From positions 1 through 64,000 of the forward strand of contig JAFGDZ010000034.1 in NCBI GenBank assembly GCA_016931855.1: a DNA stretch of 64,000 bases, read 5' to 3'. The notes under the pieces are model-generated. The model did no database searches. It saw only the letters and a program-made list of their open reading frames with translations, and was not told the origin of the DNA. This document shows, in pieces, positions 35,833 through 44,015 of the stretch; within the stretch, counting starts at the first letter, position 1, and every line of letters begins with the position of its first letter. Position numbers and translations under genes: made by a program. Source of the stretch: Bacteroidales bacterium. GTDB taxonomy: Bacteria > Bacteroidota > Bacteroidia > Bacteroidales > Tenuifilaceae.

Positions 35833-38304
35833 CTACCCCTTTGCTTCCATAAACGATGCAACGGCAACAAGCAGCTCATCGGGATCAATAGGCTTACCAA
35901 TGTAATCGCAGCAACCCGATTTTAAGCACAAATCCTTATCGTTTGCCATTACGTTAGCCGTGAGGGCAATAATAGGCAACTCTGGACGTAGCTTTTTTAT
36001 GCGCGATGTGGCCTCGTACCCATTCATGAACGGAAGCTGAATATCCATTAAAACAAGGTTAAACGAGTCGTTAAGGTTACACGCCTCAACGGCATCCTCC
36101 CCATTTTTTACATGAACTAGCCTAACTCCAGTTTTACGTAGCAAAGCCTCTATGTACTGAAAACTAATAAGGTCATCCTCAACTACCAGTATTGCCTTTG
36201 TACCCCAATTAAAATCGCGGCGCTGGATATTGGCCTTGGAGAGCTGATTGTCGCCAACGGCATCTGAGGGCCGGTAGGGAATAGTAAAGTAGAAGGTTGA
36301 GCCCACACCCACTTCGGAATCTACCCATATTTCGCCACCAAGTAGCTTAACCAGCCCTTTGGATATGGCTAGTCCTAACCCCGTTCCCTTAAGCTCATTA
36401 TCCTGTTTGCGCGGGATTTGATGAAAGCGTAGAAATATATTGTCCTGCTCCCAGAGAGGGATGCCTATACCCGTATCCTTTATAAAAAATCGGAGGGTAC
36501 TTTTTTGCTCAACGGTGTATCCAAACTCAATAACACCAGAATCGGTAAACTTAATGGCATTATCGAGCAAGCTAAAGATTATTTGCTCTAGCCGCAAAGG
36601 ATCGGTAACAATTCGAGACTGTGCATCGGAAAGCGCCTTAACCATCCTAATTTCAAGGTTGGGCTTGTGCTTGGAGCGCAACCTGTTATTAAAGGCGGTT
36701 AGCTGCTCCGTTAGCAGGGTGTTAATGTTACAGAACGACTGCTTTATCTCCATCTGCTCGGTTTCGAGCTTTGCGATGTTTACAATGTCGTTAATTTGGT
36801 TAAGTAGCGACTGGCTTCTATGGTTAATAATCTCAATGTACTGGCGCCTGATATGGGGAGGGAGCTCCTCATCGTCGAGCAGCTTTGCAAAGCCCAGAAT
36901 GCCATTCATTGGGGTTCTTATCTCGTGGCTCATGTTAGCTAGGAAGGCGGTTTTAAGATTATCGGCATCCTCAGCGCGGCGTAAAGCCTCTGTAAGCTCT
37001 TCGGTGCGTTGCGCAACCTTTTCCTCTAGCTCCTTATTTAGGGCAACAAGCTGCCTATTAATTTTATTAATCTCATTCCCCTTTTGCCTAAGCTTAAGCA
37101 TGGCTAAAAAGGAGATTACCAGCACAACCAACACAAATGCAATGAGCAGGAATATGCGCATTTGGGTATCCTTAGCCCTTTGCAACCGGAGCTTCTCCAG
37201 CTGCAAATTGCTTTGTAATAGCTGGTTATCCTGATCCTTTTGCTGAGACTCAAACTGCACGGTTAGGTTTGCGACCTTCTGGGAAATCTCGTTCTTAAAA
37301 AGCTGCTCAATAAGGGCAGCCTTTTGCGCCATCATATCGCGCGACTCCAGCAGGCTACCCGTTGCAAGGTAGTACTCGGAAAGAATATCGAAATTATCAA
37401 CAACAATTGTTGTTAGAAGAAGTTTCTCTGCGTACTGATTACTGGTTGTTGCGTACTTCTTAGCCTGCGATAAAAAGCCCTGTCCCATAGCCACCTTTGC
37501 TAGGATATTGTAGCATGTGGCCAGTCCCGACTCTGAATGAACCACTTGGTATAGCTCAAGGGCTTTAAGGGCGTTGTCGCGAGCCTGCTTATAGTTCTTT
37601 ATTTTTACCTGTATAGTAGCAACATTTACACGGGTAGAGGCTATTCTGATTGTATCTTTTAGCCTAAGCTTAATTTCTAGTGATTCCGAATACTTCTCTA
37701 GCGCATCAAAGTACTTCTCTTGCAAATTGTAAACCTGCCCTAGGTTATTGAGTATAGCCGAGATACGAGCATCGTCCTTTGCCCGCTGGAAAACAACTAA
37801 GCACTGCTCAAAGGTTTGTAAGGCCTTTTCGTACTGCCCCGTTTCCTTGTAAACCAGCCCAAGGTTGTTCATGCTTGATGCAACGCCAACCTCATCGCCG
37901 TTACGCCGGCGTATGGCTATAGCCTGCTGAAGGCTTTTTATGGCCAAGTCGTACTGATAGAGGCTCATGTAATCGACCCCCAAGTAGTTGTATGTTTTAC
38001 CAAGCTCAACGGAATCGCCCAGTTCAGCGTATCGCTTTGCGGCCTCGTTAAAAATTACAATTGCATCGGGATACTGATCCCTGTGGTGAGCCGCCTCTCC
38101 AGCAAGGAAATAGAGCCGTGCTGCCTGACTTGGCTCTGCTGTCTTTTTTGCGCGCTGGAGAAGAATTTTAACCTCATCGGCCTTGTTCCTTGGCAAAAGA
38201 GTATCGGCAGAGGGTGCTACAAAAAATCCTGCGAGAACAGGAGATGTGAGTAATATGAGATTTATGGCAAGCGTAAAAAAAGCTACAGGGAGCACCCTTT
38301 TCAT
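35833..38304 (-). CDS. TPR hybrid sensor histidine kinase
   Basis: A hybrid kinase of 823 residues from the preferred ATG at 38304, which opens the signal-like segment RVLPVAFFTLAINLILL. A periplasmic TPR region of about six repeats (residues about 65-305) follows, then a single membrane helix near 384-402 and a coiled coil. Next come HisKA with His460 (MSHEIRTP), the HATPase (KFTDSGV, GTGLGLAISKG) and a receiver with Asp754 in VLMDIQLPF and a Lys in IGKPIDPD. It has no DNA-binding domain or HPt, so it probably passes phosphate to a separate HPt. It is one of two hybrid kinases here. Confidence 0.9.
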   Translation of the reverse strand: MKRVLPVAFFTLAINLILLTSPVLAGFFVAPSADTLLPRNKADEVKILLQRAKKTAEPSQAARLYFLAGEAAHHRDQYPDAIVIFNEAAKRYAELGDSVELGKTYNYLGVDYMSLYQYDLAIKSLQQAIAIRRRNGDEVGVASSMNNLGLVYKETGQYEKALQTFEQCLVVFQRAKDDARISAILNNLGQVYNLQEKYFDALEKYSESLEIKLRLKDTIRIASTRVNVATIQVKIKNYKQARDNALKALELYQVVHSESGLATCYNILAKVAMGQGFLSQAKKYATTSNQYAEKLLLTTIVVDNFDILSEYYLATGSLLESRDMMAQKAALIEQLFKNEISQKVANLTVQFESQQKDQDNQLLQSNLQLEKLRLQRAKDTQMRIFLLIAFVLVVLVISFLAMLKLRQKGNEINKINRQLVALNKELEEKVAQRTEELTEALRRAEDADNLKTAFLANMSHEIRTPMNGILGFAKLLDDEELPPHIRRQYIEIINHRSQSLLNQINDIVNIAKLETEQMEIKQSFCNINTLLTEQLTAFNNRLRSKHKPNLEIRMVKALSDAQSRIVTDPLRLEQIIFSLLDNAIKFTDSGVIEFGYTVEQKSTLRFFIKDTGIGIPLWEQDNIFLRFHQIPRKQDNELKGTGLGLAISKGLVKLLGGEIWVDSEVGVGSTFYFTIPYRPSDAVGDNQLSKANIQRRDFNWGTKAILVVEDDLISFQYIEALLRKTGVRLVHVKNGEDAVEACNLNDSFNLVLMDIQLPFMNGYEATSRIKKLRPELPIIALTANVMANDKDLCLKSGCCDYIGKPIDPDELLVAVASFMEAKG

Positions 38305-38431
38305 ATGGGTATAGTTTATGTAATGCAATGTCGGTTTATAATGTAACACGGGCTAAAATAAGCGCTTTTTAGAGCAAAAGCAACTACTTGGCGAATATAA
38401 AGATGAACTGTTAATTTATATTGGTTTTCGT

Positions 38432-38439
38432 TATCTTTA
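38432..38439 (+). promoter_or_regulatory. tonB-like gene -7 element
   Basis: TATCTTTA lies about 75 nt before the start of the TonB-like protein gene. It differs from the -7 consensus only in the last base, and no clear -33 is seen at normal spacing. Confidence 0.35.
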
Positions 38440-38512
38440 CCGCTCCTAATGCGCATTTTAGAACGATAGACAGATTTTTTACAGGATCAAATTAAGCATA
38501 AGAACAAACCAA

Positions 38513-39304
38513 ATGAACGACCCTGTTGTGAAAATAGGCGAGCGCTTAGAGCTTGTGGCAACCAAAATATTTAACCTATGGCAAAGTCACAAGGTGGGTA
38601 TTTTAGGCACCATTGTTATACAACTTTTAATGGCCATACTATTCCTTTCTCTTGAGATTAAAAGTAGGCCTTACCTAATTGAAACCCAAGTTCAGCTAGA
38701 TTTTCAACGGGAATACGATATTACCCCGCCCCAAGTTGAGCCCGAAAAAAAGGAGCTGCTACTCCCTGCCGATGCGCTTAACCCCAACCTAGAAACCGAG
38801 AACATTAGAAACTTTGCGGTTGATGCAACCAAAGAGGATCTAAACCCTGGCTTAAGCGACGACAAGGGCATTGATGCCGATGAGCTTTACCAGGAAGCAG
38901 AAAGGCTTAAGTCGCAAATGGGCTCAAATAAGGAAAAGTACAATGAGTCGCGGAACCTTGACGAAGCGGCAATACCCAATACTCCCGAAAAGAACACCGC
39001 ATCGGCCAGCAAAACGCAGTTTAAAGGGCCATCGGTAATATCGTACTTCTTAGATGGGCGCCGGGCGCTTGAGCTCCCCGTGCCATCATACCTGTGCGAA
39101 AAAGGCGGACAAGTGGTGGTTGACATAGAGGTTAACCGCAACGGCAGGGTTACATCGGCGCAAGTTGATAAAGCAAACTCCGTTAACGACGACTGTATAA
39201 CTAGCGCCGCCATTTCGGCAGCCCTTACAAGTAGGTTTACCGCAAAGGCTGATGCCCCCTCGAAGCAAAAGGGAAGTATAACCTATTTGTTTGTACCACA
39301 GTAG
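38513..39304 (+). CDS. TonB-like energy-transducer protein
   Basis: A 263-residue single-span protein. A membrane helix at about 30-47 is preceded by a short cytoplasmic segment. A periplasmic acidic/proline-containing linker (50-160) is then followed by a TonB C-terminal-like domain. In this domain GGQVVVDIEVNRNGRVTSAQV near 195-215 is the typical beta-strand start, continuing to the final FVPQ. TonB-like proteins connect inner-membrane motors to outer-membrane receptors. ExbB/ExbD genes are not adjacent. The linker has no Pro-Lys repeats and is acidic, which is unusual for a classical TonB. Confidence 0.7.
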   Translation: MNDPVVKIGERLELVATKIFNLWQSHKVGILGTIVIQLLMAILFLSLEIKSRPYLIETQVQLDFQREYDITPPQVEPEKKELLLPADALNPNLETENIRNFAVDATKEDLNPGLSDDKGIDADELYQEAERLKSQMGSNKEKYNESRNLDEAAIPNTPEKNTASASKTQFKGPSVISYFLDGRRALELPVPSYLCEKGGQVVVDIEVNRNGRVTSAQVDKANSVNDDCITSAAISAALTSRFTAKADAPSKQKGSITYLFVPQ

Positions 39305-39456
39305 AACGAGCTGCTGATAGGCAGAGGTAAGCCAAATGCTCCTTGCAGCCGCATGTACGTTACACTAGAGCCAGTATTGGGTAACGCTACGCGTGGCCAT
39401 ACCAATCTTTAACCAAAAATACTTACTTTTCGGAAGTTAAAGCAATCCCAAAAACG

Positions 39457-40902
39457 GTGAAACGCAAGTTCGCATCCAACCTTATACTTCTGCTTACGCT
39501 TAACTTCTTGGTTAAGCCGTTCTGGATCTTTGGGATTGATAGAACCATCCAAAATATTGTTGGAGCAAACGAGTACGGACTTTACTTTGCGCTATTCAAC
39601 CTATCGCTGCTGCTAAATATCGCCCTCGATTTTGGGCTTACCAACTTTAATAATAGGGAAATAAGCCAGCACAACCAGCTGCTGCCCCGCTTCTTACCAA
39701 ATCTTATTGCCATAAAGTTTATACTAGCGCTACTCTACGTTACCGTGAGCTTAGGGCTAGCCGTTTGGCTTGGGTATAGCGGTAGAGCCATTTGGCTTCT
39801 GATGGTTCTGGCTATAAACCAGTTCCTTGCATCGTTTATACTTTACCTCCGATCCAACATTAGCGGGTTGCAACTATTTAAAACCGACAGCATTTTATCG
39901 GTAATTGACCGAGTGCTAATGATTGCCATTTGCGGGATCCTGCTGTGGTCCAACATCACCCACGGTACGTTTAAAGTAGAGTGGCTTGCCTACTCCCAAA
40001 CACTAGCCTACTTAGTAACTGCGCTTATTGCCGCAAGCATTATTATGCTAAGGATTAAATCGGTAAAAATACACCTAGATATAACCTTTGCCCGCGCCAT
40101 AGTAAGGCAAAGCTACCCATATGCGTTGCTGGTTCTGCTTATGTCTGTGTACTACCGCGCAGACTCCATAATGTTGGAGCGACTACTGCCCAACGGAGCC
40201 GTTGAGGCAGGGATTTACGCGCAGGCATTCCGCGTACTAGATGCGTTTACCATGGTTCCCTTCCTTTTTGCAGGGCTATTGCTACCCATGTTCTCTGGTA
40301 TGATAAAGCGCAGCGAGGAACTAGTTCCCTTAATCTCCTTCGCATCAAAAACGCTACTAGTACCCATTGTTGCCATTGCCGTGTCGTGCTTTGTTTACCG
40401 AGCCGAGGTTATGAATGCGCTGTACCATGTACACGCCGATAAGTCGGCTCAAATTTTAGGCATTATGATGCTTACGCTAATCTTCTCATCGGTAAACTAT
40501 GTTTACGGCACACTGCTAACGGCCAATGGGAACATAGGCCTGCTCAACAAAATATCGGCAATTGGAGTGGTAATAAATCTGGGCTTAAACCTTTTGCTAA
40601 TTCCACGCCTTAACGCATTGGGAGCAGCCATATCGGCAGCAATAACGCAGTCCGTTGTAGCCCTGTTACAGGTTGCAGCCTCGGTTAACGCATTTAACCT
40701 TACGGCAGGCAAAAGAACCATTCTGCGCATAGCGCTCTTTGCTATAGGCAGCATGGCGCTGGCAATGGCAACCCACCAAGCAGAAGTGCGCTGGCAGGTT
40801 AAACTTGCCGTAAGCTTGAGCACAATTATCGGATTAGGGTTAGCGCTCCGCCTAATCCGTATAAAAGAGTTTTGGATACTCCTAACAAAACCCATTGAGT
40901 AG
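39457..40902 (+). CDS. Polysaccharide flippase (Wzx/MATE-like)
   Basis: A 481-residue membrane protein with about 13 hydrophobic segments. It opens with NFLVKPFWIFGIDRTIQNIVGANEYGLYFALFNLS, the start typical of RfbX/MurJ-type oligosaccharide flippases, and moves a lipid-linked glycan across the inner membrane. The start codon is GTG, chosen because it is the only in-frame start near the conserved N-terminus. It is downstream of the TonB-like gene by 152 bp and has no glycosyltransferase neighbours, so the exported glycan is not known. Confidence 0.85.
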   Translation: MKRKFASNLILLLTLNFLVKPFWIFGIDRTIQNIVGANEYGLYFALFNLSLLLNIALDFGLTNFNNREISQHNQLLPRFLPNLIAIKFILALLYVTVSLGLAVWLGYSGRAIWLLMVLAINQFLASFILYLRSNISGLQLFKTDSILSVIDRVLMIAICGILLWSNITHGTFKVEWLAYSQTLAYLVTALIAASIIMLRIKSVKIHLDITFARAIVRQSYPYALLVLLMSVYYRADSIMLERLLPNGAVEAGIYAQAFRVLDAFTMVPFLFAGLLLPMFSGMIKRSEELVPLISFASKTLLVPIVAIAVSCFVYRAEVMNALYHVHADKSAQILGIMMLTLIFSSVNYVYGTLLTANGNIGLLNKISAIGVVINLGLNLLLIPRLNALGAAISAAITQSVVALLQVAASVNAFNLTAGKRTILRIALFAIGSMALAMATHQAEVRWQVKLAVSLSTIIGLGLALRLIRIKEFWILLTKPIE

Positions 40903-40982
40903 CACAAAAAGAATCCACACATTCCCCAAAAAAGGAGACTTAACACGCAAATGGCTACGTTCGGCAAAAAAAAAATCGCTCT

Positions 40983-41014
40983 CTTGAAAATATAATATCA
41001 AAAGATTACCTTTA
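40983..41014 (+). promoter_or_regulatory. siaC (copies 3 and 4) promoter
   Basis: A -33 CTTG (40983-40986) and a -7 TACCTTTA (41007-41014) are separated by a 20-nt spacer. Transcription would start about 30 nt before the first siaC gene of this pair. Confidence 0.5.
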
Positions 41015-41050
41015 AACCCGACAAATTAAAGCCTTGCAAAATAAGTCACC

Positions 41051-41557
41051 ATGGGAATCCTAATTGATAAAACGATAGATAGTCCCTATATCAACTTTTC
41101 TAAGGAAGGCATAATTGAGATTGAAGGTCGCTCAATAACCGAGGATGTATTCTCATTCTGGCAACCCTTACTTGAGTGGGTATCCGATTACTGCAAGAAG
41201 CCAGCAGAGAACACCAAAATATCGTTTCAGTTTGAGTACACCAACTCAAGTTCAAATAAGTACATAAACGAGATACTAAAGCGGCTTGATAATTGCTACT
41301 CCAGCGGACATAAGATGCAGGTTGAGTGGATTTACGAAGAGGACGATGAATCTATATACCAGTTGGGGTTAGACCTACAGTCCATTTGCTCCATTCCCTT
41401 TAGCTTTACACAGATTGAGGCCTCCAAGGAATTGGCAAGAAAAATTAGAATACAGAACAAAAAGTCTGGGAACGAAGCGGTTATAACGCACAAGTACTGG
41501 GACGCCATTGTTAGAAATGGCCATGGCGAGGATTACATTGTACTAGAAGAGCTTTAG
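41051..41557 (+). CDS. SiaC-family phosphoprotein with C-terminal extension, copy 3
   Basis: A 168-residue SiaC paralog. The SiaC domain has IEIEGRSITEDVFSFW near 21-36, YTNSSSNK near 68-75, and VEWIYEEDDESIYQLG near 98-113. Position Thr68 is Ser (NSSS). It has a C-terminal extension of about 40 residues, from about 128, that other copies lack, rich in charged residues and ending EDYIVLEEL. It lies 28 bp before copy 4 and 14.3 kb from the SiaB kinase. The extension may be a docking segment; that is inference. Confidence 0.78.
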   Translation: MGILIDKTIDSPYINFSKEGIIEIEGRSITEDVFSFWQPLLEWVSDYCKKPAENTKISFQFEYTNSSSNKYINEILKRLDNCYSSGHKMQVEWIYEEDDESIYQLGLDLQSICSIPFSFTQIEASKELARKIRIQNKKSGNEAVITHKYWDAIVRNGHGEDYIVLEEL

Positions 41558-41585
41558 TTTCTATTACGCTTAACACCATAATAAA

Positions 41586-41966
41586 ATGGTTAAGTTTGAA
41601 CTTAAAGAGACACCAACAACCCCTTATATTTGTTTCGATAGCGAAACGGGAGTAATGCGAATAGATGGTCGCTCAATTCCCGAAAACGTTATCGACTTTT
41701 ACCATCCAATTATTAAGTGGATTGATGAGTACAGCCAAAATCCCTGCAACGAAACCGTTATCCACCTTAAGTTTGAGTACTTTAACACCAGCTCATCAAA
41801 GCGCATTTTCGATATCATGAAAAAGCTGGAGCGCATCTCCATAGAGAGCGGTAAAAAGGTTACCATAAACTGGTACTACGAGGGCGACGATGAGGACATA
41901 TACTTTGCAGGCAACGACTACAAAGCGTTGATTAGCAAGGTTGACTTTAATTTACATGAGCTTTAG
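41586..41966 (+). CDS. SiaC-family phosphoprotein, copy 4
   Basis: A 126-residue SiaC paralog with MRIDGRSIPENVIDF, YFNTSSSK, and INWYYEGDDEDIYFAGND. It is the only one of the four with Thr at the known phosphosite (NTSS), so it is the closest to the Pseudomonas protein in that respect. It is the second gene of the pair and is followed by the cysteine leader region. No diguanylate cyclase (GGDEF) gene is next to any of the four copies. Confidence 0.82.
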   Translation: MVKFELKETPTTPYICFDSETGVMRIDGRSIPENVIDFYHPIIKWIDEYSQNPCNETVIHLKFEYFNTSSSKRIFDIMKKLERISIESGKKVTINWYYEGDDEDIYFAGNDYKALISKVDFNLHEL

Positions 41967-42020
41967 TGAACCTTTTTTACCTCACTACGTTTACCTAAAA
42001 ATTTAACACAAATCCCCCTT

Positions 42021-42107
42021 ATGAGCATCATGCTGCAAAATACCACCTGTTGCTGCTGTTGGTTACCAAACCAAACGGAAGGGGTATGCTTGCACCAATT
42101 GAAATAG
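42021..42107 (+). CDS. Cysteine-rich leader peptide
   Basis: A 28-codon frame with four consecutive Cys codons at positions 10-13 (TGT TGC TGC TGT), then Trp, and one more Cys at position 23, ending in TAG. It is too short to be a functional protein. A run of four Cys codons is very rare by chance, and its position before a terminator and the cysteine biosynthesis genes is the expected design of a transcription-attenuation leader. The ATG at 42030 is an in-frame alternative start and leaves the Cys run intact. Confidence 0.72.
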   Translation: MSIMLQNTTCCCCWLPNQTEGVCLHQLK

Positions 42108-42136
42108 TACAAAACCAGTACGCAATAATTTCACTG

Positions 42137-42164
42137 AGCCCTTCCACAACGGAAGGGCTTTTTT
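42137..42164 (+). terminator. Attenuator terminator before cysE
   Basis: A perfect 9-bp stem (42137-42145 with 42151-42159), a 5-nt loop ACAAC, then six T residues. It ends 21 nt before the cysE start codon and after the leader-peptide stop, so it controls entry into the operon. It also closes the preceding siaC transcript. Confidence 0.85.
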
Positions 42165-42185
42165 ATTTTAACAAATAGCAGAACA

Positions 42186-43004
42186 ATGGTTGCCACAATA
42201 CAACAAATAACTAAGCGGTTTACCCGAAAAAATTTTCCCGCAAAAAACGAGATCCATAGGTTCATACAACAAATGGCTTCGTTCATGTTTCCAATAATTG
42301 AGGGCGGAGGAAGCCAGCTTGCGCCACAATGGCTTTTACAGAAACGTCTTGCTAAGCTGCTAAAACCACTAAGTGTTAGCACAACGGCAAGCCCAAAGCT
42401 ACTTGCAGCCAACTTCTTTACGAGTATCCAGAGCATCAAAAAATCGCTTGAAGAGGATGCTCAATTCATAGCTCAGAATGACCCTGCTGCCCAAAATGCC
42501 GATGAGGTTGTGCTTGCCTACCCCGGTTTTTTTGCCATACTGGTTTACAGAATGGCACATCAGCTCCATGTGCAAGGGGTGCTGCTGATACCCCGAATAA
42601 TGACCGAATATGCCCACTCCATTACGGGTATCGATATTCACCCAGGAGCAACAATTGGCTCAAACTTTTGCATAGATCACGGTACTGGTGTTGTAATTGG
42701 CGAAACAGCTGTTATAGGCAATCGCGTTAAGCTATACCAAGGTGTAACCATTGGTGCCCTTAGCGTAAGCAAGGAGATTGCCAGAACTAAACGCCACCCA
42801 ACCATTGAGAACGATGTTATTGTTTACGCAGGCAGCACAATACTTGGTGGAAATACCACCATTGGAGCCAGTAGCACCATTGGTGGTAACGTATGGCTAA
42901 CCCATAGCGTTCCACCGCACACCCTTGTTTACCACGAAAGCAAGGTTGTTGTGAAAGAGGGACGATTGGAAAATAACCGTGAGCGTGAGACGATTAAACA
43001 CTAG
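42186..43004 (+). CDS. cysE: Serine O-acetyltransferase
   Basis: Makes O-acetylserine from serine and acetyl-CoA, the first step of cysteine synthesis. The 272-residue protein has an N-terminal helical domain ([15 protein letters not shown] near 115) and a left-handed beta-helix of hexapeptide repeats. The catalytic His/Asp region is in [22 protein letters not shown] near 158-179, then [15 protein letters not shown]. The C-terminus is a short tail that in other bacteria docks into cysteine synthase. It is the first structural gene after the cysteine attenuator and is followed by cysK at 34 bp. Confidence 0.93.
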   Translation: MVATIQQITKRFTRKNFPAKNEIHRFIQQMASFMFPIIEGGGSQLAPQWLLQKRLAKLLKPLSVSTTASPKLLAANFFTSIQSIKKSLEEDAQFIAQNDPAAQNADEVVLAYPGFFAILVYRMAHQLHVQGVLLIPRIMTEYAHSITGIDIHPGATIGSNFCIDHGTGVVIGETAVIGNRVKLYQGVTIGALSVSKEIARTKRHPTIENDVIVYAGSTILGGNTTIGASSTIGGNVWLTHSVPPHTLVYHESKVVVKEGRLENNRERETIKH

Positions 43005-43038
43005 AAATCTAAACACAATACAACTAACAACAATTACA

Positions 43039-43947
43039 ATGAGAGCAAACAACATTTTAGAAACTGTAGGAAATACCCCACACATAAGGCTTAACCGATT
43101 ATTTCCTAATAATGAAGTGTGGATAAAGCTGGAGCGAACAAACCCAGGTGGGAGCATTAAGGATCGGATAGCCATAGCTATGATTGAGGATGCCGAACAC
43201 CAAGGCCTACTCAAGCCCAATGGTATAATTGTTGAACCTACATCGGGAAATACAGGCATTGGTCTTGCCATTGCGGGAGCCGTAAAGGGTTACAAGGTAA
43301 TACTAGTAATGCCCGAATCGATGAGCATTGAGCGCCGAAAGCTACTCCAAGCCTATGGCGCCGAACTTGTGCTAACCCCAAGAGCAGAGGGGATGAAGGG
43401 TGCCATACAAAAGGCTCAACAAATTGTATCTGAACACGATAATGCATGGATGCCCATGCAGTTCGACAACCGCAGCAACCCCTTGGCACATTACCACAAT
43501 ACTGCAAATGAGATTATTACCGACTTCCCTAATGGTTTTGATTACCTTGTGACAGGAGTGGGTACTGGTGGGCACATTAGCGGCATTGGAGAGCGACTAA
43601 AGCAGGCATTCCCATTCATAAAAGTGGTGGCAGTTGAACCAGCGAATTCCCCTGTTATAAGCGGTGGCAATGCTGGGCCACACCCTATTCAGGGCATTGG
43701 CGCAGGGTTTATACCGAAGAACCTGAACACACAACTACTTGATAGCGTAATTACCATTGAGGGATCAGAGGCCTTTACAATGGTAAAACGTATTGGCCAA
43801 GAAGAGGGAATTCTTGTTGGCATATCAACGGGTGCATCACTTGCTGCAATCGAGAAGCTATTGGAAAACACAACCACATCAACAAAAATAATAACCTTTG
43901 GATACGATACGGGCGAAAGGTACCTGAGCGTGGAGGGGTTGTTTTAA
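43039..43947 (+). CDS. cysK: Cysteine synthase A
   Basis: PLP enzyme that combines O-acetylserine with sulfide to give cysteine. The start at 43039 gives [22 protein letters not shown], the family N-terminus; a longer frame would add 20 unrelated residues. The PLP lysine is in GGSIKDRIA near 39-47. The substrate loop is [12 protein letters not shown] near 66-77, and [13 protein letters not shown]-type phosphate-binding glycines are near 175-185. It is co-transcribed with cysE (34-bp gap) and so under the cysteine attenuator. Length is 302 residues. Confidence 0.95.
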   Translation: MRANNILETVGNTPHIRLNRLFPNNEVWIKLERTNPGGSIKDRIAIAMIEDAEHQGLLKPNGIIVEPTSGNTGIGLAIAGAVKGYKVILVMPESMSIERRKLLQAYGAELVLTPRAEGMKGAIQKAQQIVSEHDNAWMPMQFDNRSNPLAHYHNTANEIITDFPNGFDYLVTGVGTGGHISGIGERLKQAFPFIKVVAVEPANSPVISGGNAGPHPIQGIGAGFIPKNLNTQLLDSVITIEGSEAFTMVKRIGQEEGILVGISTGASLAAIEKLLENTTTSTKIITFGYDTGERYLSVEGLF

Positions 43948-43962
43948 ACGTCCCCCCAAATA

Positions 43963-43997
43963 AAAGGGCTACCAACATTGTGCTGGTAGCCCTTTCA
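43963..43997. terminator. Bidirectional terminator between cysK and M16 peptidase
   Basis: Perfect 12-bp stem (43963-43974 with 43984-43995), 9-nt loop, with T and A runs on the two sides. It ends both convergent transcripts. Confidence 0.85.
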
Positions 43998-44015
43998 ATT
44001 ATATACTTAGCAGAA

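Larger units (their letters stand above)
42015..42164 (+). promoter_or_regulatory. Cysteine attenuator of cysE-cysK
   Basis: Four pairing strands are visible. Strand 1 is CCCCTT (42015-42020), strand 2 is GGAAGGGG (42077-42084), strand 3 is AGCCCTTCC (42137-42145), and strand 4 is GGAAGGGCT (42151-42159). Strands 3 and 4 form the terminator. Strands 2 and 3 form a 7-bp antiterminator. Strands 1 and 2 can form a 6-bp protector. A ribosome stalled on the Cys codons (42048-42059) leaves strand 2 free, because it begins 17 nt after the last of those codons. Low cysteine would therefore allow read-through into the cysteine genes. Confidence 0.7.

Noticed and set aside
36440-37234. 264-codon frame antisense to the TPR hybrid kinase
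   Set aside because: It is a reading-frame shadow of a well-supported gene, and its Ser-rich composition is typical of antisense frames.
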